Notes under the pieces: generated by a model
The model's input: the letters and a program-made list of their open reading frames with translations, nothing else
What the model was told of the DNA's origin: nothing
The model's database searches: none
DNA from: Candidatus Peregrinibacteria bacterium
GTDB lineage: Bacteria > Patescibacteriota > Gracilibacteria > UBA1369
Length of the DNA stretch: 9,519 nucleotides
Assembly: GCA_014729615.1 (NCBI GenBank)
Contig: WJJQ01000009.1
Coordinates: forward strand, 1-9,519
Direction of reading: 5' to 3'
Shown: piece by piece, positions 1 through 5,587 of the stretch
Layout: every line of letters begins with the position of its first letter
How positions within the stretch are numbered: position 1 is the first letter of the stretch
Translations under genes and position numbers: made by a program

Positions 1-26
1 ACTTCCGGCTCACGGGGCAAAAAGTG

Positions 27-51
27 GCTTGCAGCTTGCAAATTCCATACC
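27..51. repeat. Short imperfect dyad after tRNA-Gln
   Basis: TTGCAGCTTGCAA (about 30-42) is self-complementary and could fold as a 5-bp stem with a 3-base loop. Read on the minus strand, downstream of tRNA-Gln, a run of five T follows a few bases later. It could be a weak terminator for the gmk/tRNA-Gln transcript. It also resembles, loosely, the repeat found on each side of nhaA (GTGGC..GCAG..TGC). The rest of 1-83 shows no gene. Confidence 0.25.
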
Positions 52-83
52 AAAAATCCGCTAAAAAATCGCAATATCTAACT

Positions 84-158
84 TGGCTGGGGCGGAGAGA
101 TTCGAACTCCCGAATGGCGGGACCAGAACCCGCTGCCTTACCACTTGGCGACGCCCCA
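84..158 (-). tRNA. tRNA-Gln (anticodon CTG)
   Basis: On the minus strand the 75 bases fold as a full cloverleaf. The 7-bp acceptor is TGGGGCG/CGCCCCA, with a short D stem GCC/GGC, anticodon stem GCGGG/CCCGC around loop TTCTGGT (anticodon CTG), and a T arm with loop TTCGAAT. G follows as discriminator and then an encoded CCA (84-86). The weak U-A first acceptor pair and G discriminator are typical of bacterial tRNA-Gln. The 5' end lies only 11 bases past the gmk stop on the same strand with no visible promoter between, so it is probably cut out of a gmk-tRNA transcript. Confidence 0.96.
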
Positions 159-169
159 TAGCAGCACTA

Positions 170-772
170 TCAAATTGCAATTCCCATTTTTTCAATCTCT
201 TCCAACATATAGTTTTCCACCTTATCCACGCAATCCATCAACTCCCCTTCAGCATTCAAAACCCTAAAATCAAATTCCTCCGACAACTCATTTTCATGAG
301 CTGCACTTTCCATTCGTTTTTCCACTTCGTTCATGGGTAATTCTCCCCTTTTTGCAATTCTCGTAATCAACGTATTTTTATCTTTTGCCTTAATAAATAT
401 CAATTTTACATGATCCGCCGGCAACAATTCTTTGTAAGACATTGCTCCCTGCACATCAACTTCTCGAACAACTACTTTTCCAACCTTCAGCGCGTCTTCA
501 ATCGGCTTTTTCAAAGTACCGTAAAAATTCAATCCATGTACCAATGCATATTCCAAAAACGCTCCTTCTTCAATCCCCCTTTCAAAATCTTCTTTGCTAA
601 CGAAAAAATAACTCTTGCCATCCTCTTCTCCGGGTCGCATTGCTCTTGTTGTAACCGAAATCGGATAAACAAATTGCGGATATTTCTTTCTGATTTCCTT
701 AATTACAGACCCTTTCCCAACACCGGAGGGCCCTGAAATTACAAACACTAAACCTTTATACCCATTTGACAT
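170..772 (-). CDS. gmk: Guanylate kinase
   Basis: Guanylate kinase transfers phosphate from ATP to GMP (or dGMP) to give GDP in the cytoplasmic purine pathway. The 200 residues match the usual 190-210. The P-loop GPSGVGKG is at 14-21. The GMP-binding stretch with T41-T42-R43, R46, P47-G48 and Y55 is at 39-58, followed by FLE (72-74), YGT (84-86) and the family motif DVQGA (106-110). Lid arginines R138 and R142 are in TRIAKRG, R153 follows, and the closing strand FDFRVLN (167-173) ends in N173. The stretch VREVDVQGA has R103 where a hydrophobic residue is more usual, a minor variation. The ATG at 770-772 gives the normal N-terminus about 13 residues before the P-loop. No Shine-Dalgarno precedes it. 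The stop is TGA followed at once by TAG. tRNA-Gln lies 11 bases downstream. Confidence 0.97.
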   Translation of the reverse strand: MSNGYKGLVFVISGPSGVGKGSVIKEIRKKYPQFVYPISVTTRAMRPGEEDGKSYFFVSKEDFERGIEEGAFLEYALVHGLNFYGTLKKPIEDALKVGKVVVREVDVQGAMSYKELLPADHVKLIFIKAKDKNTLITRIAKRGELPMNEVEKRMESAAHENELSEEFDFRVLNAEGELMDCVDKVENYMLEEIEKMGIAI

Positions 773-853
773 TATATACGTTTTATATTATAATATACTG
801 ATATTTAGCTCTTTGAGATTAAAGCATTAACAAAAAAAAGGCAAGATTCAGTC

Positions 854-882
854 TTTCAAAATCATTTGTTTTATGCTATAAT
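854..882 (+). promoter_or_regulatory. Extended -10 promoter facing the structured RNA region
   Basis: A perfect TATAAT (877-882) is preceded by TGC, making an extended -10. A poor -35 (TTTCAA, 854-859) stands 17 bases upstream, which is tolerable because extended -10 promoters need little -35 match. The predicted start is near 888-890, right at the foot of a long hairpin. No protein gene follows on this strand before 2223, so the promoter most likely drives a noncoding RNA. Confidence 0.6.
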
Positions 883-887
883 TTTAG

Positions 888-930
888 GATTTTTTATCGG
901 GTATTTCAATTCAATATCCCAATAAAAATC
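888..930 (+). other. Long stem-loop at the predicted 5' end of the RNA
   Basis: GATTTTTTAT (888-897) pairs with ATAAAAATC (922-930) with one bulge. Above an A/C mismatch the stem continues as GGG/CCC and then TATT/AATA with one bulged T, ending in a 7-base loop: about 16 pairs in all. It starts at the predicted transcription start. No U-run follows in either direction, so it is not a simple terminator. A stable 5' stem could protect the RNA. Confidence 0.5.
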
Positions 931-1106
931 AAAGCTAAATTGTTCTTTAAAATCCCAACCACAACATGCGTTCGAAAAAAGGGCGGGCCGAAGTAAATTA
1001 GGCGGCACAAAACCGCGCTTAAGCCGTAAAAATATATTTCGGCTCTCCCTTCTTTTCGATGCAGGTTGCCCGACACCAACCTACACCAAACCTCTTCGAG
1101 GTTACA

Positions 1107-1190
1107 AAAAACACAAAAACAAAATAAACAAAAATGCTCTTCTCCCTTTAATCCTTGGGAGAGACAATCAAAAACACAAAAACAAAATAA
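1107..1190 (+). repeat. Two copies of an A-rich 21-base direct repeat
   Basis: Positions 1107-1127 and 1170-1190 are identical over 21 bases (A runs broken by C, ACAC and a final TAA), 63 bases apart start to start. They flank the 1141-1162 hairpin as matched single-stranded linkers. A looser third version lies near 1212-1225. Two copies of low complexity are too few and too simple for a CRISPR array. Confidence 0.7.
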
Positions 1191-1361
1191 GGACGATGGT
1201 GATTCACGTCTAAAAACAAAACACCAAAGAACGGTTGGGAGAAGCTTTTTAAAAGCGATAATAGGAACTGTCGGACCCTATTATAAACTCATCGACCCAC
1301 GATTCTCCTCCGGGCTCCCATGAAATTGAGCATCGGATAGGATAGGTCGGTTAGAGTTCAA

Positions 1362-1400
1362 AGGAGTGCAAACTACTAAATCATGTCAGTTTGCACTCCT
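1362..1400. terminator. Shared hairpin between converging RNA and ssb
   Basis: A perfect 13-bp stem pairs AGGAGTGCAAACT (1362-1374) with AGTTTGCACTCCT (1388-1400) over a 13-base loop. It lies 9 bases past the ssb stop and 3 bases past the last helix of the candidate RNA. It is symmetric, so it can form in both transcripts. U-runs are poor on both sides (CTTTG toward decreasing coordinates, none the other way), so termination may be weak, or it may simply block 3' decay. Confidence 0.6.
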
Positions 1401-1409
1401 CCCCTAAAA

Positions 1410-1931
1410 TTAAAACGGTAAATCTTCAATAGTTACTTCATCTTCAGCAGGCACTTCATTCATTGTGGCGCCGGTATTTTGACCTGCGTCAGAACCCCCC
1501 GCGTTCATTCCGCCATGTGGCGCTTGCGCCATAGCTCCGGCAGATGCGCCCGCGGCCGCCATTCCACCCATCGATGCCGCGTTTGCAACGGGCTCACCTC
1601 TTCTATCCAGCATAATCATATTGTCTGCCACAATTTCAGTTCTGTAGCGTTTTACACCGTCTTCACCTTCCCAGTCACGTGTTTGAATTCTTCCTTCAAT
1701 AAAAACTTTCGAACCCTTTTTTAAATATTGTCCGCATATTTCAGCTAATTTCCTCCATGCAACAATATTATGATATTCTGCTTTATCTTGTTTTTGACCG
1801 CTTTGGTCGGTCCATGAAAAATTTGTAGCCACGGCAAACGACGCAACCTGCGACCCGCCCGGTATTTGTCTCAATTCGGGATCCCGTGTCAGATTCCCGA
1901 TTATCTGAGCTCTATTCAATGACATTGCCAT
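1410..1931 (-). CDS. ssb: Single-stranded DNA-binding protein
   Basis: SSB coats single-stranded DNA in replication and repair and recruits partner proteins through its C-terminal tip. The 173 residues show the full layout. An OB-fold covers about 3-110 with the typical start SLNRAQIIGNLTRDPE (4-19), aromatic DNA-stacking positions W40, Y53, W59 and W87, and FIEGRIQTR (77-85). A flexible linker rich in Gly, Ala and Met follows (about 112-158). The acidic tail ends in IEDLPF, the variant of DDDIPF that binds partner proteins. Start: ATG at 1929-1931 gives MAMS; the second ATG (M3) is equally plausible because neither has a Shine-Dalgarno. A promoter lies at 1964-1992 inside the end of the upstream 59-residue gene on the same strand, 42 bases away, so both own-promoter and operon expression are possible. 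Confidence 0.97.
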   Translation of the reverse strand: MAMSLNRAQIIGNLTRDPELRQIPGGSQVASFAVATNFSWTDQSGQKQDKAEYHNIVAWRKLAEICGQYLKKGSKVFIEGRIQTRDWEGEDGVKRYRTEIVADNMIMLDRRGEPVANAASMGGMAAAGASAGAMAQAPHGGMNAGGSDAGQNTGATMNEVPAEDEVTIEDLPF

Positions 1932-1963
1932 ATAAATATATGTTATCTAATAAATGCGCCGTC

Positions 1964-1992
1964 ACTATAACGACTAATCAAATTGACCGCAA
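1964..1992 (-). promoter_or_regulatory. ssb promoter inside the upstream small gene
   Basis: On the minus strand TTGCGG (1987-1992) and TATAGT (1964-1969) are separated by exactly 17 bases. The -10 matches five of six consensus positions. The predicted start near 1957 gives a leader of about 26 bases to the ssb ATG. The -35 box lies within the last codons of the 59-residue gene, which would let ssb be transcribed independently of it. Confidence 0.55.
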
Positions 1993-2153
1993 TTAATTTC
2001 GGGCACTTTTTCTAGACGGGATCTTAAAAGACCAGCCTCATACAATCCCCCGAAAAAAAATCCAAACCCAAAACTGAGCATCAAAAAACAAATAACGCTT
2101 ATGGATAGTAAAATTACCTCTCTTTTTTCTATTGTAATTTTGTGATACTTCAT
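1974..2153 (-). CDS. Small single-pass membrane protein, unknown family
   Basis: A 59-codon frame runs from ATG (2151-2153) to TAG (1974-1976). The product starts MKYHKITIEKREV, basic and polar. One strongly hydrophobic segment at about 13-37 contains a Gly/Phe patch (FGFGFFFGG). A short polar tail of about 22 residues carries R44, R46, E48, K49 and a single C55. This layout is that of a small integral membrane protein with an N-in anchor, and a clean positive-hydrophobic-polar order is unlikely in random sequence. It is the first gene of a possible two-gene unit with ssb, 42 bases away, and its end contains the ssb promoter. No Shine-Dalgarno is visible. I do not recognise the family, and function is unknown. 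Alternatively it could be a chance frame. Confidence 0.6.
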   Translation of the reverse strand: MKYHKITIEKREVILLSISVICFLMLSFGFGFFFGGLYEAGLLRSRLEKVPEINCGQFD

Positions 2154-2222
2154 TTTAAAAAAATATGTAATAATAAACTAAAATACCATTCAACAAACAT
2201 AAGTATTTCTAACCAACATTAT
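2154..2222. promoter_or_regulatory. Divergent AT-rich promoter region
   Basis: This 69-base gap separates the 59-residue gene/ssb unit (minus) from the lipoprotein/methyltransferase unit (plus). On the minus strand TATTAT (2170-2175) could be a -10, with TTTGTT (2192-2197) a poor -35 at 16 bases. On the plus strand TAAAAT (2179-2184) could be a -10 without a clear -35. Neither choice is firm. No Shine-Dalgarno is present on either side. Confidence 0.35.
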
Positions 2223-2996
2223 ATGAAAAAAACGTTCCTATACTTCGGTGTCCTGACACTTGCTATTCTCATTTTTGCCGGATGCCAGCAACCCCAAAAT
2301 CAGCAAAACGGACAAAATAAAAACAATCCCCAAAAGCAACAACAAGAACAGGAACAACAAGCAAACAAAAAAGTAACTGTTGGAGGTTCACTCACCATCA
2401 CAGATGACGAAACTTCCGGCTCCATAACATCTGACGCTGAATCAAACAGCGACACCATGCCAATTGTTCTTGGTTATGATGAATACGACGATAACAGATC
2501 AAAAGAAATCGATTATGACAAAATACGAGACACACTTCTTGACGAATTCACATCACAAGTCACAATCTTTAATTTACCTTTCAGAGATGAAAACCCCAAC
2601 ATAGTTTACGTCAGTGCTTTGGAAAGCAGTTACGCACTGAGCCAAGTCACACGCCGAATTCTTGCCTACAACCTAAATGACAACACATTTGAAGTTATTT
2701 ATGAAGACAAAGCCTTAAGCGATGATGATGACTCAAACTTCGTTTTCAGTGAATACCGAACATATGCAATGCAGGGCGATAAATTGATTATTGTTAAGTC
2801 CCCCGTTGACTACTCACCCGGCGTTTGCTACAACATTTGGCTTGCGGCATCAGGCACCACTCCATCCGCCACTGAACTGCTTTATCTGGACGTAACCAAT
2901 CCCGAAGAAGGATTGAAACCATATTCCGTACCCGAATGGAAACTTACAGAAGAAAGGCAAGTTTTGGCAGATTGCGAAAAAGAATACCCAATGTAA
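2223..2996 (+). CDS. Lipoprotein with Q/N-rich spacer, unknown function
   Basis: The 257-residue protein begins MKKTFLYFGVLTLAILIFAGC, a lipoprotein signal with K2-K3, a hydrophobic core and lipobox FAGC, so C21 should be lipidated and become the new N-terminus. F at -3 is less usual than L but allowed. Residues 22-50 are a low-complexity spacer of mostly Q, N and K that would hold the domain off the membrane. The rest is acidic, with a D/E/S-rich stretch (61-78) and D167-D170. It contains beta-type segments such as VYVSALESSYALS and RILAYNLNDNTFEVIY, loosely like one blade of a propeller. Two further cysteines, C202 and C251, could form a disulfide. An in-frame ATG 27 codons earlier would bury the signal, so the start at 2223 is chosen. 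The methyltransferase starts 9 bases after its stop. I recognise no named family. Confidence 0.85.
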   Translation: MKKTFLYFGVLTLAILIFAGCQQPQNQQNGQNKNNPQKQQQEQEQQANKKVTVGGSLTITDDETSGSITSDAESNSDTMPIVLGYDEYDDNRSKEIDYDKIRDTLLDEFTSQVTIFNLPFRDENPNIVYVSALESSYALSQVTRRILAYNLNDNTFEVIYEDKALSDDDDSNFVFSEYRTYAMQGDKLIIVKSPVDYSPGVCYNIWLAASGTTPSATELLYLDVTNPEEGLKPYSVPEWKLTEERQVLADCEKEYPM

Positions 2997-3005
2997 TCAC
3001 AACTT

Positions 3006-4244
3006 ATGAATCTTTACGCCTTTACACTTGGGCGCAAACATCTGATTTCAATTGCCGAACTGGCACATGTTATCAAAGATCAAGGACGTATAGTCGACAT
3101 TCAAACGGAAACGTTGATTGTCGACTTAACGCGTCCCATCGAAAATCCGCAAACATTTCTTGATCAGCTGGGAGGCAGCATTAAACTGATTCAAATCACC
3201 AAAGATTTAAACGGGAATCCTCCGCAATTGGCCGACGAAATTCGTGACCATTTTTTAGCAAGTATTAATCATGATGACACAAAGTTAATTTATGGATTAA
3301 GCCTTTATAATTTCGCACAATCATCTAAAAACCTGTTAAAAAATTCCTTAATTTTTCTTAAAAAAAATCTTTCCAAAGAAAAAATAAAATCGCGCTTTAT
3401 TAATAAGGATTTCAAAAACCTTACCTGCACACAATTGCATCACGAAAAAGTGCTTCAAAACGGGCTCGATTTCTCCATAATCAAAACCGCAAAAACTGTT
3501 TACATGGGGCATACCGTGGCTTATCAAAATTTTGAGAGCTATTCCAAACGCGACTATAATCGCCCTGCCCGTGACGCCAAAGTTGGCATGCTGCCACCAA
3601 AACTGGCGCAAATAATGCTGAATTTGGCCGACCTACGGCGCCCCCATGAAAAGAAAACCATTTTCGACCCATTTTGCGGACTGGGAACAATTATTAACGA
3701 AGCGACATTGATGGGCTTTAATTGTGTTGGATCCGATCTGCATGAAAAGATGGTCGAATCCAGCAAAAAAAACCTGAATTGGCTTTACGCGCAGTTCCCT
3801 GAAACTCCCAAAAGAAGTACACATTTTTTTACTAAAGACGCGACGCAAATCAATAAAGAAGATTTCGCCGGCAACACTATTGATGCCATTGTAACGGAGT
3901 CATATTTGGGGCCACCACAGAAAAAAATCCCCGATAACAAAGAGATCAACAAAAACTTTTCCCACAGCAAAGAACTGCTTAAAAGATTCTTGAAACAGGC
4001 GACAAAATACCTTGAAAAAGGGGCTCCCATAGTCATAACAATCCCCGCATACAGGCAAAATAAAACAATCAGAAAACTGAGTGAATTCCCCGAAATTGTA
4101 GCAAACAGCGGATACAAAATTTTACCTTTAATACCGCATCAACCGGCAAATCAATTTAAGTTACATACGGAAAACAGCCTTATTTACGACAGAAACGACC
4201 AATACGTGTGTCGTGAAATTTATAAAATCGTTAAAACTGTATAA
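3006..4244 (+). CDS. TRM11-like RNA methyltransferase (THUMP plus SAM domain)
   Basis: The N-terminal half (MNLYAFTLGRKHLISIAELA at 1-20 onward) looks like the NTD/THUMP module of TRM11-type enzymes. GMLPPKLAQIMLNLA (194-208) is the signature ahead of the catalytic domain in that family. SAM motif I DPFCGLGTI is at 221-229, and an acidic strand end GSD puts D244 at the usual ribose-binding position. The motif IV place reads VTESYLGPP (296-304) rather than the (D/N)PPY-type loop of archaeal TrmG10 and eukaryotic Trm11. The ending LIYDRNDQYVCREIYKI fits the family C-terminus. The likely reaction is N2-methylation of a guanosine in tRNA, inferred from the family only; the altered motif IV leaves the target open. 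It lies 9 bases after the lipoprotein gene, so they are probably co-transcribed. No Shine-Dalgarno precedes it. Confidence 0.85.
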   Translation: MNLYAFTLGRKHLISIAELAHVIKDQGRIVDIQTETLIVDLTRPIENPQTFLDQLGGSIKLIQITKDLNGNPPQLADEIRDHFLASINHDDTKLIYGLSLYNFAQSSKNLLKNSLIFLKKNLSKEKIKSRFINKDFKNLTCTQLHHEKVLQNGLDFSIIKTAKTVYMGHTVAYQNFESYSKRDYNRPARDAKVGMLPPKLAQIMLNLADLRRPHEKKTIFDPFCGLGTIINEATLMGFNCVGSDLHEKMVESSKKNLNWLYAQFPETPKRSTHFFTKDATQINKEDFAGNTIDAIVTESYLGPPQKKIPDNKEINKNFSHSKELLKRFLKQATKYLEKGAPIVITIPAYRQNKTIRKLSEFPEIVANSGYKILPLIPHQPANQFKLHTENSLIYDRNDQYVCREIYKIVKTV

Positions 4245-4248
4245 GGAA

Positions 4249-4275
4249 AAGTGGCAAGCAGGCTGCCTACCACTT
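4249..4275. terminator. Hairpin between methyltransferase gene and nhaA
   Basis: AAGTGG (4249-4254) pairs with CCACTT (4270-4275). Inside, across a small CAA/CTA internal loop, GCAG can pair with CTGC around a very tight loop. It starts 4 bases after the methyltransferase stop and ends 24 bases after the nhaA stop. Read in the nhaA direction it is followed by ACTTTTCC, a short U-run, so it probably ends the nhaA transcript and may serve both genes. Confidence 0.6.
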
Positions 4276-4299
4276 CCCCATGGTTAATGAACTTTCGTC

Positions 4300-5556
4300 T
4301 TACTCCGCCGCGGCGGATTCAGACTCAAGTCCGGATGGAGGCCGGATCGAAACCGGCCGTTTTTGGACTCCTGTGATCTTCGCGACAACAAACGACAAGA
4401 TGATTGCGCCGAACGAGAAAAGCGCGCCCATCTTTGCCGAGTCTTGCATTGCGCCCGCGGGGAACGCAACGGTCGACACGAAGAGAGCAACAGTGAAACC
4501 AATGCCGGCCATACAGCCGAGCGTCAGTACGTCACCGAAGCTCATGCCATCCGGCAGTGAGAGCTTAAACGCTTTCACCGCCAGAAGAGCACACAAAAAG
4601 ATTCCGACCGGCTTGCCCACGAAAAGACCGATCGTGACGAACCAAGTGACGGCGCCCACGCTCGAAAACGCGACGCCGGCGTTGGCAAGGCCAAACGCCA
4701 TCAGAATCAGCTCCACTGGCCTCTTCCACCAGTGTTCGAAAGCGTTCAGCGGATCGTGAGCGTGATCCTCGGCGAAAATGCCTTCGTCCTTCGAGGCATG
4801 CGGGAAGGTGGGAATGATGGGAACCAAAGCGAGAGCGGGATGAATGCCTCCCTTGAAAAATCCCCACCAGGCCAGCGGACCGGCCACGACCAGATACAAC
4901 CAGAAATTGCGAACCTTAAACATTCGCAGTATCGCATTGAACCCCATCGCACCCCCGACGAAAAGCGCGAGCGTACCCATACTGACAGCCTTCGTCGGAT
5001 AGAAGAATGCCATAATGATCAAACCCGCCGCGTCGTCGGCAATCGCCAACAGCAATAGAAAAGGAATCGCGGGGTGATCTTTGCCAAACACAATGCGCGC
5101 CACCAGGTACGAAAAGGCAATGTCCGTCGCGCACGGAATCGCCCAACCGCGTGATGCTTCGTGCATTCCAAACCCGAGCGTCAGCCCGTAGTAAAGACCC
5201 GCGGGCCCCAAAATACCCCCGACCGTAGCCAAGAGCGGTGTTGCCGCTCTTCGCACAGAGCTCAGAGAACCTCCCGGCAGAAAGCTCTCGAAGATCTCTT
5301 TCGCAGCCAGCGCGAAGAAGAAACACATCAGAACGTCATTCACAATGAAGTGAAAATTGATGTGCGCCTGAGCCGAATGCACGAACTCGTTGTGGATCAG
5401 TTCGTGGTAGAAGTGAGGGTAAATGTTAGCAATCCCCAGAGCCGCCAGCGCCCCGACGATCAGGAAAATGCTGTTATCGAACAAAAAGTCGGTGCTTACC
5501 TTCGCCGCCGAAGCGACCGATGGCGGGAACAAACTAGCCTTTTTTGAATCGGACAT
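4300..5556 (-). CDS. nhaA: Na+/H+ antiporter NhaA
   Basis: NhaA is an inner-membrane antiporter that expels Na+ (or Li+) in exchange for protons, used in salt and alkaline pH stress. The 418 residues (388 in E. coli) contain the key elements. PCATDIAFSYLVA carries D145, matching E. coli D133. AIADDAAGLI carries the paired D174-D175, matching the ion-binding D163-D164. GKPVGI has K315 at the place of K300. GIGFTVALFVSTVAF (351-365) is the usual late helix. About a dozen hydrophobic segments are visible, and both termini are polar (MSDSKK at the start, ESESAAAE at the end). The gene is markedly richer in G+C than its neighbours. AAGGAGG stands 10 bases before its ATG, unlike the other main genes. 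This points to recent horizontal acquisition (inference). Confidence 0.97.
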   Translation of the reverse strand: MSDSKKASLFPPSVASAAKVSTDFLFDNSIFLIVGALAALGIANIYPHFYHELIHNEFVHSAQAHINFHFIVNDVLMCFFFALAAKEIFESFLPGGSLSSVRRAATPLLATVGGILGPAGLYYGLTLGFGMHEASRGWAIPCATDIAFSYLVARIVFGKDHPAIPFLLLLAIADDAAGLIIMAFFYPTKAVSMGTLALFVGGAMGFNAILRMFKVRNFWLYLVVAGPLAWWGFFKGGIHPALALVPIIPTFPHASKDEGIFAEDHAHDPLNAFEHWWKRPVELILMAFGLANAGVAFSSVGAVTWFVTIGLFVGKPVGIFLCALLAVKAFKLSLPDGMSFGDVLTLGCMAGIGFTVALFVSTVAFPAGAMQDSAKMGALFSFGAIILSFVVAKITGVQKRPVSIRPPSGLESESAAAE

Positions 5557-5566
5557 TGTTTATGAA

Positions 5567-5573
5567 CCTCCTT
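5567..5573 (-). promoter_or_regulatory. Strong Shine-Dalgarno of nhaA
   Basis: AAGGAGG on the minus strand lies 10 bases before the nhaA ATG and fixes that start. gmk, ssb, the lipoprotein, the methyltransferase, the 540-residue gene and the helicase have nothing comparable in front of their starts. Confidence 0.85.
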
Positions 5574-5587
5574 GAGTCTGTTGAATC

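Larger units (their letters stand above)
889..1404 (+). ncRNA. Candidate large structured noncoding RNA, class unknown
   Basis: No convincing protein is encoded on either strand. Instead the plus strand shows many helices. The pairings are 981-992/1038-1049 (3 bp, one mismatch, 8 bp), 1063-1068/1077-1082 (6 bp), 1089-1094/1098-1103 (6 bp, 3-base loop), 1141-1146/1157-1162 (6 bp) and 1258-1265/1277-1284 (8 bp). A 3' domain is closed by 1286-1297/1345-1358 (5 bp, a TA bulge, 7 bp). The 13-bp hairpin at 1362-1400 follows. Linkers on this strand are A-rich (1104-1134, 1164-1190, 1211-1230), as in large bacterial RNAs; the other strand would be U-rich. An extended -10 promoter stands just upstream. 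I looked for the signatures of tmRNA, RNase P RNA, SRP RNA and 6S RNA and did not find them. The ends are approximate, and the class is open. Confidence 0.5.

Noticed and set aside
170..172. UGA recoded as glycine, as in Gracilibacteria/Absconditabacteria
   Set aside because: All main genes are full length under the standard code without any in-frame UGA. Only gmk ends in TGA, directly followed by TAG, which is no evidence of recoding.
83..340. Plus-strand 85-residue frame over tRNA-Gln and the end of gmk
   Set aside because: It is antisense to a tRNA and to a certain gmk gene and has no recognisable protein character.
1104..1190. CRISPR array
   Set aside because: Only two low-complexity A-rich copies exist, and the intervening segment is itself a hairpin. 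No cas gene is present.
1066..1323. 85-residue plus-strand frame in the structured RNA region
   Set aside because: Its composition (Q, K, T, N) just reflects the A-rich linkers. It has no start signal, and the hairpins explain the sequence better.
960..1400. tmRNA or RNase P RNA
   Set aside because: I found no tRNA-like ends or ALAA-type tag with stop for tmRNA, and no conserved GAGGAAAGTCC or ACAGAA elements for RNase P RNA. A model search could still overturn this.
4280..5547. Several long frames antisense to nhaA on the plus strand and in other minus frames
   Set aside because: G+C-rich genes create long shadow frames. The NhaA frame carries all conserved residues.
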